The translations under genes and the position numbers were made by a program. Of a stretch of 19,214 nucleotides of DNA, positions 1 to 8,030 are shown in pieces (the first letter of the stretch is position 1; every line of letters begins with the position of its first letter). The notes below the pieces were generated by a model. It saw nothing but the letters and a program-made list of their open reading frames with translations, had not been told where the DNA came from and did no database searches. This DNA is from JAIYCX01 sp044351785 (GTDB lineage: Bacteria > Bdellovibrionota_C > UBA2361 > SZUA-149 > DAOLCO01): contig JBILFC010000026.1 in NCBI GenBank assembly GCA_044351785.1, forward strand, positions 1 to 19,214, written 5' to 3'.

Positions 1-402
1 ACGAGCCGCAGATAACATAGCCTTAGCTTTATCAAGCTTATGCTTTGTTTCAATATGAGCTAGGCTTCTTGTATCACTAAGATCCTTAAGTTCAGCTTCA
101 GCCTTCTGAATCTCAGCTTCCACCTTAGCTACTTCCAACTTCTCAGCAGATGCACCAAACTCGGCAAATAAAGTAAGATTACCTGAGTTTATTTTAAACG
201 CCCCCTTAGATACCGCGTACCAAAAGTCCTTACCAGAAGTAACAACTTTAACAGTACCAGTACTAAGTAGGCCTACAAGATTTTCATGATTAGGTAATAT
301 CCCCAATTCCCCTTTGAAAGAAGGAACAGTTACTTCAGAGGCCCTAGCATTTAGGACCTCTCCTTGTGGGGTTAAAATTTCTACAAGAAAATCTTGAGCC
401 AT
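1..402 (-). CDS. atpC: F1Fo ATP synthase epsilon subunit (partial, C-terminus off the window)
   Basis: Epsilon subunit of the F1 central stalk, which couples c-ring rotation to F1 and can inhibit ATP hydrolysis. I read 134 codons from ATG at 402-400 to the left edge with no stop. The N-terminal beta-sandwich is recognisable: MAQDFLVEILTPQGEVL, then VPSFKGELGILPNHENLVGLLSTG (the family's 'GxxGxLPxHxPLxxxL' region), followed by an Ala/Glu/Lys-rich segment (AEKLEVAKVEAEIQKAEAEL) that would be the C-terminal helical hairpin. Family members are about 130-140 residues, so only a few residues should be missing. It is the last gene of the operon, 16 bases after atpD. The conserved loop has NHENL where HAPL is usual. 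High confidence because of both sequence and position. Confidence 0.93.
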   Translation of the reverse strand, partial: MAQDFLVEILTPQGEVLNARASEVTVPSFKGELGILPNHENLVGLLSTGTVKVVTSGKDFWYAVSKGAFKINSGNLTLFAEFGASAEKLEVAKVEAEIQKAEAELKDLSDTRSLAHIETKHKLDKAKAMLSAAR

Positions 403-418
403 ACTTTACCTTTTTATA

Positions 419-1861
419 TTAAGCAGCTTTCTTCATTGCATCTTGAGCAAGCTTAATAGCCTTCTCTCTAGCTTCTTCAATTGTTCCAACTAGATAAAAT
501 GCATCTTCCGGAAGATCATCATGCTTACCTTCACAAAGCTCTTTAAAGCCTCTAATAGTATCTTCTAACTTAACAAACTTACCTTCCATACCGGTAAATT
601 GCTCAGCTACGAAGAATGGTTGAGATAAAAATCTTTGAATCTTTCTTGCTCTTTGAACGATAAGCTTATCATCTTCTGATAATTCATCCATACCCAAGAT
701 CGCAATAATATCCTGAAGATCTTTATATCTCTGAAGGATTCTCTGCACTTCTCTAGCTATTCCGTAATGCTCTTCACCTAAAACAACTGGATCAAGAATT
801 GTAGAAGTAGAATCAAGAGGATCTACCGCTGGATAAATTCCTTGCTCAGCAATTGATCTTGATAATACCGTAGTAGCATCAAGGTGAGTAAATGTAGTAG
901 CAGGAGCTGGATCCGTTAAGTCATCCGCTGGTACATAGATCGCCTGAACTGAAGTAATAGAACCCTTCTTAGTAGAAGTAATTCTTTCTTGAAGTTCTCC
1001 AACGTCTGTTGCAAGAGTTGGCTGATAACCTACCGCTGATGGCATTCTTCCTAGAAGAGCTGACACTTCAGAACCCGCTTGAACGAATCTGAACATGTTA
1101 TCAACGAATAACAATGTATCTCTACCTTCAACATCTCTAAAGTACTCAGCAGCCGTTAGAGCTGTTAAAGCAACTCTGAATCTTGCTCCTGGAGGTTCGT
1201 TCATCTGACCATAAATAAGAGCCGCTTTATCAATAACGCCAGACTCCTTCATTTCTTCCCAAAGGTCATTTCCTTCTCTCGTACGCTCTCCAACCCCAGC
1301 GAATACTGAATATCCACCGTGAGCCTTAGCTACGTTGTTAATAAGTTCCATGATGATAACTGTCTTACCTACTCCAGCTCCACCGAATAGACCAATCTTT
1401 CCTCCCTTTACGTAAGGAGCAAGAAGATCGATTACCTTAATACCTGTTACGAATAACTCTTTACTTGTAGCTTGATCTTCAAACTTAGGAGCCTGTCTAT
1501 GAATTGCCCATCTCTCTGTAGCTTGAACTGGACCTTTCTGATCAACTGGCTTACCGCAAACATCAAGAATTCTTCCAAGGATACCAACTCCAACTGGAGT
1601 AGTAATAGGAGCGCCAGTATTTTTAACTCTCATTCCTCTTACTAATCCGTCAGTTGAATCCATCGATACGCATCTCACGACGTTATCACCAACATGTAGA
1701 CTCACTTCTACAACAAGATTATCTTCTTGATCATCAAGTGCTGGATTGGTTATTAATAGAGCCGTATTGATCTCTGGTAAACTAGCTCCATCTTCAAAAG
1801 CTATGTCCACAACTGGACCCATCACCTGTACTATCTTTCCATCTTTACTATGTGCTTGCAT
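419..1861 (-). CDS. atpD: F1Fo ATP synthase catalytic beta subunit
   Basis: Catalytic subunit of F1; it makes ATP from ADP and phosphate at the alpha/beta interface on the cytoplasmic side of the inner membrane. 480 residues, normal length. Visible motifs: Walker A GGAGVGKT (160-167), catalytic-Glu segment GERTREGNDL (191-200), Walker B region LLFVDNMFRF (250-259), the SALLGRMPSAVGYQPTLA block (268-285), and the DELSEDD acidic lever (392-398, usually DELSEED). A good ribosome binding site (AGAGGA, 5 bases upstream) fixes the ATG start at 1861. It lies between atpG (37-base gap) and atpC. The C-terminus ends in a family-typical helix rich in Ala and Lys. Nothing suggests loss of activity. Confidence 0.98.
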   Translation of the reverse strand: MQAHSKDGKIVQVMGPVVDIAFEDGASLPEINTALLITNPALDDQEDNLVVEVSLHVGDNVVRCVSMDSTDGLVRGMRVKNTGAPITTPVGVGILGRILDVCGKPVDQKGPVQATERWAIHRQAPKFEDQATSKELFVTGIKVIDLLAPYVKGGKIGLFGGAGVGKTVIIMELINNVAKAHGGYSVFAGVGERTREGNDLWEEMKESGVIDKAALIYGQMNEPPGARFRVALTALTAAEYFRDVEGRDTLLFVDNMFRFVQAGSEVSALLGRMPSAVGYQPTLATDVGELQERITSTKKGSITSVQAIYVPADDLTDPAPATTFTHLDATTVLSRSIAEQGIYPAVDPLDSTSTILDPVVLGEEHYGIAREVQRILQRYKDLQDIIAILGMDELSEDDKLIVQRARKIQRFLSQPFFVAEQFTGMEGKFVKLEDTIRGFKELCEGKHDDLPEDAFYLVGTIEEAREKAIKLAQDAMKKAA

Positions 1862-1898
1862 TTTTTCCTCTGCAGTTTTTATTCAAATAATTTTTAAA

Positions 1899-2753
1899 TT
1901 AAGACTTCTGAGCCTCAGCCCCACCCAGAATATCTAACAACTCAGCCGTAATAACTCTTTGTCTAGCTCTATTATAGAAAAGTCTAAGCTTATCCATTAA
2001 CTCATCAGCGTTTCTAGTAGCTGAATCCATCGCAGTCATCCTAGAAGCATGCTCACATGCCTTAGATTCATAGCCTGCTTGAAATAACTTTGTCTTCAAA
2101 GTCAGGGGCAAAATTTCTGCAAAAACTTCTTCAGCAGAAGGTTCAATCTTTGCGTCACTTACTGTTTCTGAATCTGAGTCCAAGGCAAATGGAAGTAGTT
2201 GCGCTGAGACAATTTCTTGATTCATTGCAGATAAGAACTTAGTATATATTAAAATTACCTCATCAACTTCCTTTGCAGAATACATAGCTACAAGTTTTGC
2301 CCCTAAATCATCCATCGGCCATAAACCAGCATCCTCAGGAAGGCCTACAAAACTCTGACTTAAATTTAAACCAAGTCTCTTAATACTAGATTCTGACCTT
2401 TTTCCTACAGCAAAACATACCGCTTCACTAGTGCGAGACTTAACTTCTGCACTAATCGCCTTAAAGATATTAGAATTATACGCACCGCAAAGACCTCTCT
2501 CTCCAGAAAATACTACGTAAGCTGTTTTCTTAACTTCCCTTACTTCAATTAAAGGATGAGTAAAGCTTTGAGGCAAAGCCTTTATTGAAGTCTTTAAAAC
2601 TTCTCCCAATCTCTCACTAAACTTTCTACCACCTAAAGCCGCATCTTGAGCTCGCTTAAGCTTAGCTGCAGATACAAGCTTCATAGCTCTGGTAATCTGT
2701 TTAGTATTTTTAACAGAAGAAAGTCTTCTTCTTATCGCTTTAAGTCCTGACAT
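1899..2753 (-). CDS. atpG: F1Fo ATP synthase gamma subunit
   Basis: Central-stalk rotor shaft of F1. 284 residues, typical length. The two family signatures at the ends are both present: the N-terminal helix MSGLKAIRRRLSSVKNTKQI followed by TRAMKLVSAAKLKRAQ, and the C-terminal helix with MDSATRNADELMDKLRLFYNRARQ and then ITAELLDILGGAEA. These two helices form the coiled coil inside the alpha3beta3 ring. The central Rossmann-like domain contains the usual FSGERGLCGAYNSNIF stretch (residues 78-93). A short Shine-Dalgarno (AGG, 6 bases) precedes the ATG at 2753. It sits 18 bases after atpA. Confidence 0.97.
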   Translation of the reverse strand: MSGLKAIRRRLSSVKNTKQITRAMKLVSAAKLKRAQDAALGGRKFSERLGEVLKTSIKALPQSFTHPLIEVREVKKTAYVVFSGERGLCGAYNSNIFKAISAEVKSRTSEAVCFAVGKRSESSIKRLGLNLSQSFVGLPEDAGLWPMDDLGAKLVAMYSAKEVDEVILIYTKFLSAMNQEIVSAQLLPFALDSDSETVSDAKIEPSAEEVFAEILPLTLKTKLFQAGYESKACEHASRMTAMDSATRNADELMDKLRLFYNRARQRVITAELLDILGGAEAQKS

Positions 2754-2771
2754 AAGTTACCTATATTAGGA

Positions 2772-4352
2772 TTAGACGCTTGTCGCTGCTTGACCAGAAG
2801 TTACACTACCTGACTTAGTAGAACTAACCTTTGATCCTACAGTTCCAGCTTTAAAGTTTTCTGTATATTTCTTCAATGCTGCATCCAACTCTGTTTCCTC
2901 TGCTTCGCCCATAGCTCCCTTAGTTCTAATTGCGTTTAGAACATTAGGGTGACTTGAAGCGATAAATGAATGCATACCTTCTTCATAAGCTCTAATGTCA
3001 GATACTTCTACTTGATCTAAAAATCCTTTGTTCGCAGAATAAATAGATATTACTTGAAGCTCAACTGGTACTGGCTTAAATTGTGGTTGCTTTAATAACT
3101 CAACAAGTCTAGCTCCTCTATCTAGCTGAGCTCTGGTGATAGCATCTAAATCAGAACCGAACTGCGCAAATGCTTGCTTTTCTCTGTACTGAGCTAGAGC
3201 AAGTCTTAAAGTACCAGCAACTTTCTTCATTGCTTTAATTTGCGCTGCACCACCTACCCGAGATACAGACAAACCAACGTTTACAGCCGGTCTAACACCT
3301 GCGTAGAATAAATCTGTTTCTAAGTAAATCTGACCATCTGTAATAGAAATTACGTTAGTTGGAACATAGGCTGATACGTCACCAGCTTGAGTTTCAATAA
3401 CTGGTAAAGCAGTTAAAGAACCTGCGCCTTCAGCATCACTTAACTTAGCTGCTCTCTCTAATAATCTTGAGTGAAGATAGAAAACATCTCCTGGGTATGC
3501 TTCTCTACCTGGAGGTCTTCTAAGTAAAAGTGAAATCGCTCTATATGCAACAGCGTGCTTACTTAAGTCATCATATACAACTAGTGCATGTCTACCTGAG
3601 TCTCTGAAATACTCTCCCATAGTACATCCTGTATAAGGAGCAAGAAAAGACATTGGAGCTGGCTCAGAAGCACTCGCAGCAACAATAATCGTATGGTCTA
3701 GGGCACCATTCTCTCTTAACTTTTCTACAACTTGAGCAACACTTGATCTCTTTTGCCCAATTGCCACATAGATACAAATTACACCTGTACCCTTTTGATT
3801 AATGATAGCATCAAGCGCAACCGCAGTTTTACCAGTTTGTCTATCACCAATAATTAACTCTCTCTGACCTCTACCGATTGGAATCATTGCATCGATTGCC
3901 TTAATTCCAGTTTGAAGTGGTTCATTAACGGACTTTCTTTTTACAATCCCTGGAGCTTTAACTTCAAGCTTAGAATACTTAATATTTGTTAGCTCTGGCC
4001 CACCATCAATTGGACGACCTAAAGCATCAACTACTCTTCCAATTAGAGATTCCCCAACTGGAACTTCAGCAATTCTTCCGACTCTCTTTACTTGATCTCC
4101 TTCCTTAACAAGAGCAGTTTCACCCATCAACACCGCTCCAACACTGTCTTCTTCTAAGTTAAGTGCGATACCTTGTATTCCTGCGGAGAACTCAAGAAGT
4201 TCTCCCGCTGCTACCTTATCAAGACCATAAATTCTAGCGATACCATCTCCCACTGAGATAACAGTACCAACTTCAGCCATATTTATATCGGTCTTAAGAT
4301 CTTTAATCTTATCACTTAAGAGTCTGCTAATTTCTTGTGCTTTAATTTCCAT
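2772..4352 (-). CDS. atpA: F1Fo ATP synthase alpha subunit
   Basis: Non-catalytic nucleotide-binding subunit of F1. 526 residues. It has the N-terminal stator-binding helix (MEIKAQEISRLLSDKI), the beta-barrel domain (GTVISVGDGIARIYGL, 29-44), Walker A GDRQTGKT (169-176), and the arginine-finger segment VGLSVSRVGG near residue 363. The body matches the family closely. The last 20-25 residues are a Ser/Thr/Gly-rich tail (ending SGSVTSGQAATSV) beyond the usual end of the C-terminal helical domain, making this subunit somewhat longer than the common 500-515. The tail looks disordered and I assign it no role. The ATG at 4352 has only a weak GAGA ribosome binding site. Confidence 0.98.
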   Translation of the reverse strand: MEIKAQEISRLLSDKIKDLKTDINMAEVGTVISVGDGIARIYGLDKVAAGELLEFSAGIQGIALNLEEDSVGAVLMGETALVKEGDQVKRVGRIAEVPVGESLIGRVVDALGRPIDGGPELTNIKYSKLEVKAPGIVKRKSVNEPLQTGIKAIDAMIPIGRGQRELIIGDRQTGKTAVALDAIINQKGTGVICIYVAIGQKRSSVAQVVEKLRENGALDHTIIVAASASEPAPMSFLAPYTGCTMGEYFRDSGRHALVVYDDLSKHAVAYRAISLLLRRPPGREAYPGDVFYLHSRLLERAAKLSDAEGAGSLTALPVIETQAGDVSAYVPTNVISITDGQIYLETDLFYAGVRPAVNVGLSVSRVGGAAQIKAMKKVAGTLRLALAQYREKQAFAQFGSDLDAITRAQLDRGARLVELLKQPQFKPVPVELQVISIYSANKGFLDQVEVSDIRAYEEGMHSFIASSHPNVLNAIRTKGAMGEAEETELDAALKKYTENFKAGTVGSKVSSTKSGSVTSGQAATSV

Positions 4353-4393
4353 GGTTTCTCTTTTTTAATTACCAATAATATCTAGTTTTAAAT

Positions 4394-4939
4394 TTATGCT
4401 AAAAGGCTCTTTTCCATGCCCTTAAGACGGCCTTCAATACTTGCATCCACAACAACCCCATCATAGCTAGCCACAAACCCACCGATCAAAGCAGGCTCAA
4501 CCTTCCAATTAAGAGCTAACTTACTTCCGATCTTAGAACCCAACATACTCTCTACGTCAGACTTCTCTGTATCTGATAATTCTCTAGCACTCTCAACCAA
4601 CACTCTCACTATACCTAACTTACCCATAGATAAGTCTTTTAATACGAGTACTATATCAGACAGTGCGAAGACTCTTCCGTTAACTACTATTGCTTCTAGG
4701 AACTTAACTACATTCTTACTAGCGCCAACGGCTGTCAAAATAGAACTTAATGATGAAACCTTCTTCTCAGTTTCGACTATAGGATTTAGAAAAAATGATT
4801 TTATTGCAGAGTCTCCACTTATAGCTTTTTCAAGATCTTCTAAAACTTGAAGATCTGACTTTAAAGCTTCCATATCTTCCGAAGCCCTAATAAAAGCCTT
4901 TGCATATCTTAGACCTATTTTTCTACCTTGAGATGACAC
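4394..4939 (-). CDS. atpH: F1Fo ATP synthase delta subunit (OSCP-like)
   Basis: Stator cap joining the alpha-subunit N-termini to the b subunits. 181 residues, normal length. The N-terminal helical bundle starts with the usual 'xxYAKAF' element (GLRYAKAFIRASED, 9-22). The C-terminal domain contains the family pattern ending in LIGGFVASYDGVVVDASIEG and then RLKGMEKSLL. The start is a GTG at 4939-4937, supported by GAGGG eight bases upstream and by the position of the first conserved helix. It lies between atpF and atpA with short gaps (26 and 41 bases), so it is almost certainly co-transcribed. Confidence 0.94.
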   Translation of the reverse strand: MSSQGRKIGLRYAKAFIRASEDMEALKSDLQVLEDLEKAISGDSAIKSFFLNPIVETEKKVSSLSSILTAVGASKNVVKFLEAIVVNGRVFALSDIVLVLKDLSMGKLGIVRVLVESARELSDTEKSDVESMLGSKIGSKLALNWKVEPALIGGFVASYDGVVVDASIEGRLKGMEKSLLA

Positions 4940-4965
4940 CTAATTAGCCCTCTTTAAAATTATGA

Positions 4966-5565
4966 TTAATTCTTCATTCCGGAAGGAAGTCCTACCAGAT
5001 TTGATTTAATAAATTGTTTATCTTCTTCTGAGGAGAATTTAATTCTTAAATCTGCCCTTACCTTAGAAATAATTCGCCCAACTAACTCTCTTTTAGCTTC
5101 AGATCTTGTACGTTGAGTTTCTGATTCATACCACTTTGTAGCATCCTCTTTTAATCTACGCGCCTTCTGATTGGCTTCCATAATTAAGGCATCCGCAGTC
5201 AATCTCCCCTCTTTCTCAAGTTCAGCTATAATATCCGCCTTCTCTTCTTGAATCATGGAAATCCTATCCTTAATCTGAGCTGCCTCACTAGATAGGGTTA
5301 ACATTTCATTCTGAGCACGAGCAACAAACGCCTCTAACTCAATCCTCTGATCTCTTAGTACAGGACGAGCAAACTTCCTGTAAAGGTAGGTCATCAAACA
5401 TAAATAGATAATAAAGTTACAAGTTGGATAGAATAAAGTGCTTATATCTGCCGGTGCATGCCCTGCACCATGACTTCCGCCACTAGCAAAACAAGCCGTA
5501 GCATAAAAAAGGATCAAAACTAATGTACTAATAATCTTAACTAAAGGTAGCATTTTAAAATCCAT
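4966..5565 (-). CDS. atpF: F1Fo ATP synthase b subunit with N-terminal signal-like segment
   Basis: Peripheral stator b subunit. From the chosen ATG at 5565 the protein has 199 residues: a cleavable-looking signal peptide (KMLPLVKIISTLVLILFYAT, then ACFASGG), a short His/Gly-rich stretch (SGGSHGAGHAPAD), one membrane helix (STLFYPTCNFIIYLCLMTYL), then a long charged helix for the right-handed coiled coil, and an Arg/Lys-rich end that would contact delta. I prefer 5565 over an in-frame ATG at 5598 because AGGA lies 8 bases upstream of 5565 and the longer form would overlap atpF' by 23 bases. A signal peptide before the b-subunit helix is common in Deltaproteobacteria-like operons. It follows atpF' with a 10-base gap. 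Confidence 0.9.
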   Translation of the reverse strand: MDFKMLPLVKIISTLVLILFYATACFASGGSHGAGHAPADISTLFYPTCNFIIYLCLMTYLYRKFARPVLRDQRIELEAFVARAQNEMLTLSSEAAQIKDRISMIQEEKADIIAELEKEGRLTADALIMEANQKARRLKEDATKWYESETQRTRSEAKRELVGRIISKVRADLRIKFSSEEDKQFIKSNLVGLPSGMKN

Positions 5566-5575
5566 ACAGTAAATC

Positions 5576-6151
5576 CTAATGAATAGTTTGAGAACCAACA
5601 GATGTTAGCCTCTGATAAAAAATACCTGATAAAGAATCAACTTCCTTATCAAGCGATGCCATCACTTGTTCTCTTTGCATATCTAAATCAGCTTTCATCT
5701 TAGATATCTCAGCATCAACGACACTCTTCTCTGCCAATAAAATATCCTCAGCTTTTTTCTTAGCCTCGAATATCCTGTCGTTTTTTCTCTTTACACCTTC
5801 CATTCTAGCGAGATGTAACTCCCTATCTAGCTCGGACCTAAGAGTAACAATCTCTTTCCTAAGATCGCCACTACTTCCTTGAGCACCAATAGTCATTCCC
5901 TCTCTCTCGTAAAACGCTTCTAGGTAAGGAACAATTACCAACTTACCTAAAACCAGCCATAGGCCTAGAAATAAAAATCCAGAACAAAGCAATTCAAAGC
6001 TTCTCTGCTCCGTCAATAAATTCTTCAAAAAGCCAATCCCTTGCGGTCCCGCAACATCGCTTGCTACATACCAAAGACACACAAATATTACCGCGCCAGC
6101 AATGACATCGGACAATCCTAGAGGTTTATCATTTGAATGAGAATGAGCCAC
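5576..6151 (-). CDS. atpF': F1Fo ATP synthase b' -type stator subunit, two predicted membrane helices
   Basis: Second b-type stator subunit, so the peripheral stalk is probably a b/b' heterodimer. 191 residues. Residues 1-9 are polar and His-containing (MAHSHSNDK). Two hydrophobic segments follow, roughly 15-32 (VIAGAVIFVCLWYVASDV) and 53-73 (FELLCSGFLFLGLWLVLGKL). The second is followed by the usual IVPYLEAFYERE transition and a long Glu/Lys/Arg helix (residues 95-180) that reads as a coiled coil. Ordinary b and b' subunits have one membrane helix, so the first segment is extra. It precedes atpF and follows the bactofilin. The identification rests on position and helix pattern, since b subunits are poorly conserved. 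Confidence 0.88.
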   Translation of the reverse strand: MAHSHSNDKPLGLSDVIAGAVIFVCLWYVASDVAGPQGIGFLKNLLTEQRSFELLCSGFLFLGLWLVLGKLVIVPYLEAFYEREGMTIGAQGSSGDLRKEIVTLRSELDRELHLARMEGVKRKNDRIFEAKKKAEDILLAEKSVVDAEISKMKADLDMQREQVMASLDKEVDSLSGIFYQRLTSVGSQTIH

Positions 6152-6189
6152 AGATTCTTTTAAAAAATTATTAAATACTAAATTTAGAA

Positions 6190-6209
6190 TTAAGAATAAT
6201 ATTTCTTAA
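6190..6209 (-). other. AT-rich hairpin between bactofilin and atpF'
   Basis: Directly after the bactofilin stop codon on the minus strand are two perfect 7-base arms (TTAAGAA / TTCTTAA) with a 6-base loop. The stem is all A/T except one G-C pair and no clean T-run follows, so it is a poor intrinsic terminator. It could be a processing or mild attenuation site separating bactofilin from the ATP synthase genes, or chance in AT-rich DNA. Confidence 0.25.
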
Positions 6210-6210
6210 T

Positions 6211-6735
6211 TTATTGGACCCCTTCATGCCCTAAAATGGCATCCATTTGCAAGTCGAGCAGATCTTCTTTTGAGCTAGATTCAGGAGCTGGCATTTCAAC
6301 CCTACCATCAAATACGACACCGTCCTCAATAGACAGTCTTTTAGTCTTTATATTGCCTCTGATTTCTGCACCCGCCATTATTTCAATTTTCTCAGAGCAA
6401 ATTAGGTCTCCTACGACCTTACCATATACTTTCGCACTTCTAGCTCTACAATTCGCTCGAACGATACCTGTTACTCCAACAACAAGGAGGCCTCCGACCG
6501 AAAGATCGCCCTCTAAAAATCCATTCACTGAGAGATCACCACCGCACTCGAATGCTCCTCGCACTGTGCAATCCTCCAATAAACTAGAAGATTCTGAATC
6601 ATTTAAGACACTTATAGTTTTATAGCTTGCTTGGCCCATATCACGAACAGAATTCTTACTATCTTCAGCATTCATGCCCCAATCCACTTCCCGTCTTACA
6701 TCTCGTCCAGCTAAAAGCGACTTAGGTGACAACAT
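6211..6735 (-). CDS. Bactofilin (polymer-forming cytoskeletal protein)
   Basis: Bactofilins form membrane-associated beta-helical filaments that scaffold cell-wall enzymes, stalks, or chromosome-segregation proteins. The core (about residues 50-150) shows the repeated six-residue beta-helix rhythm: LEDCTVRGAFECGGDLSVNG, then FLEGDLSVGGLLVVGVTGIV, RANCRARSAKVYGKVVGD, and AGAEIRGNIKTKRLSIEDGV. A flexible polar N-terminus and a short C-terminal tail flank it, as usual. Length (174) is normal. The start is uncertain: the ATG at 6735 has no clear ribosome binding site, and an in-frame ATG at 6675 follows a G-rich stretch. It is the first minus-strand gene before the ATP synthase cluster. In Geobacter-like genomes a bactofilin follows parAB in this position; parAB is not in this window, since the strand flips upstream. 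Confidence 0.88.
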   Translation of the reverse strand: MLSPKSLLAGRDVRREVDWGMNAEDSKNSVRDMGQASYKTISVLNDSESSSLLEDCTVRGAFECGGDLSVNGFLEGDLSVGGLLVVGVTGIVRANCRARSAKVYGKVVGDLICSEKIEIMAGAEIRGNIKTKRLSIEDGVVFDGRVEMPAPESSSKEDLLDLQMDAILGHEGVQ

Positions 6736-6970
6736 AAAGTTAACGCCGTATTAAATGAATAATAATAGATACTTAGTGGGTGTTTTTAAATCCCACACTA
6801 ACTAACAGTGTGTTCATAACATGAATAGTTAACTTAGTCATGCATCTGATGTTAAATAATTACCTAAAAAATTTAAGCATAGAAACAACGCTATAAATTT
6901 CTTTCTTGATTAGCGAACGATACTATGAAAACATAAATAGAGACACAATATTAATGGACTTATCAACGAT
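6736..6970. promoter_or_regulatory. Divergent intergenic region with overlapping stem-loops
   Basis: This AT-rich 235-base spacer separates the leftward bactofilin-atp operon from the rightward fic-dtd pair, so it should hold both promoters. I could not find a confident -35/-10 pair for either. It does contain two competing inverted repeats that share the bases near 6794-6799: AGTGGG (6775-6780) with the CCCAC that begins at 6792, and CACACT (6794-6799) with AGTGTG (6807-6812, 7-base loop). They may be an operator or chance. Confidence 0.4.
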
Positions 6971-8020
6971 ATGAACGCTCAAAAACCAGAATTAAAACTC
7001 ACCCATAGGATGTTAACTTATGTTGCCCAACTAGAAAGGCTCACGGGCATATTACAAAGAGGTTCCTGCCCGGTAAAATACGAAGATCAAAAGAACCTCA
7101 GCATACAAACAAATGCACTTAGCGCTCTCTCCCTAGATCATACAACCCCCGCTCCACTTGCGCACCCCCTACTCACATTCTTTAGTTCCTCTAAAAATGC
7201 GAATTTCAGTTCTTCAAATATCATCAGCAAAGAACACCTCGAAATAATTTCACGAACAAAAGATTCCTTTAGTATGGATTTCGAGCTTTCAGAGGAAGGC
7301 TTAGCTCAACTAAATCAATCCCTTGTCTGCAAAACAAAAAAAGAGAATGTTACTGATAACATTAACATTGATGAAATTCTTAGAAACTATCAACTTAGCT
7401 TCCTTAGTCATGACAATAAAAGGATTTTTACTACCGTATCTCCTTTTCTAGTTAAAAGACGGCTGAAAGATTTAGTTGAGTGGACATGTGACGAGCTAAG
7501 TTACGGCGAGATCTCTCCAATTCTTACTATAGGAACTTTTCACCTTTTATTTTTACAAATTCATCCTTTTAGAGATGGGAATCATAGAACAGCTCTAATT
7601 GCATCTTGGTCATTATTAAAAGATTGCGGATATAACTTTGTAGAAAATAGTAGCTTCATTAAAGCTTTCCTCGATTCGGGAGAGTCTTACTACACAGCTC
7701 TAAAACATGCAGAAAGAACTATATTTTCAGACTGGTCGGGTATTCCTCTATGGCTAGAGTTTTTCGTAAGAACTCTTCTTAAGTCAGCAGAGGATGCTGT
7801 GTCCGCTGAAGAAAGATTTACTAATCAAGCTGTACTTACAGAAACACAGAAACAAATATTAGAAGTAATTCAAAAACACGGCGCAGTAACAAGAGAGAAA
7901 GTTGTTACTGAAACTGGTATAAATTTAAGTACTGTTAAATACAACCTATCACTGCTTAAAGAGAGAGGGCATTTAAAAAGAGAAGGCGGGGGAAGGTCAA
8001 CTTTTTATACGATTCTATAA
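6971..8020 (+). CDS. Fic-domain protein with C-terminal winged helix
   Basis: Fic enzymes transfer a nucleotide part, usually AMP, to a hydroxyl group of target proteins. Residues 1-120 are a helical N-terminal region, and residues 130-270 are the Fic core with a complete catalytic loop HPFRDGNHR (198-206; pattern HxFx[D/E]GNxxR). Residues 289-349 read as a winged helix-turn-helix (TQKQILEVIQKHGAVTREKV ... GINLSTVKYNLSLLKERG ... GGRSTFYTI), which suggests DNA binding or autoregulation. In the N-terminal region where many Fic proteins carry the inhibitory [S/T]xxxE[G/N] motif, the candidate is SIQTNA (44-49), which lacks the Glu. No strong ribosome binding site precedes ATG 6971. It is followed 10 bases later by dtd. 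The target is unknown. Confidence 0.9.
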   Translation: MNAQKPELKLTHRMLTYVAQLERLTGILQRGSCPVKYEDQKNLSIQTNALSALSLDHTTPAPLAHPLLTFFSSSKNANFSSSNIISKEHLEIISRTKDSFSMDFELSEEGLAQLNQSLVCKTKKENVTDNINIDEILRNYQLSFLSHDNKRIFTTVSPFLVKRRLKDLVEWTCDELSYGEISPILTIGTFHLLFLQIHPFRDGNHRTALIASWSLLKDCGYNFVENSSFIKAFLDSGESYYTALKHAERTIFSDWSGIPLWLEFFVRTLLKSAEDAVSAEERFTNQAVLTETQKQILEVIQKHGAVTREKVVTETGINLSTVKYNLSLLKERGHLKREGGGRSTFYTIL

Positions 8021-8030
8021 CTTCTAAGAA

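Noticed and set aside
1746..1937. Plus-strand reading frames antisense to atpD, to the bactofilin (6236-6625) and to the Fe-S gene (12706-12891), and minus-strand frames antisense to dtd, the oxidoreductase, the ligase and the fusion gene.
   Set aside because: All are complementary-strand shadows of strongly supported genes, with low-complexity translations and no translation signals.
5566..5598. Longer start for the b subunit at 5598.
   Set aside because: It would overlap atpF' by 23 bases and lacks a ribosome binding site; the ATG at 5565 has AGGA at good spacing.
6190..6209. A true terminator between bactofilin and the ATP synthase genes.
   Set aside because: The stem is nearly all A/T with no following T-run, so it is kept only as a weak hairpin.
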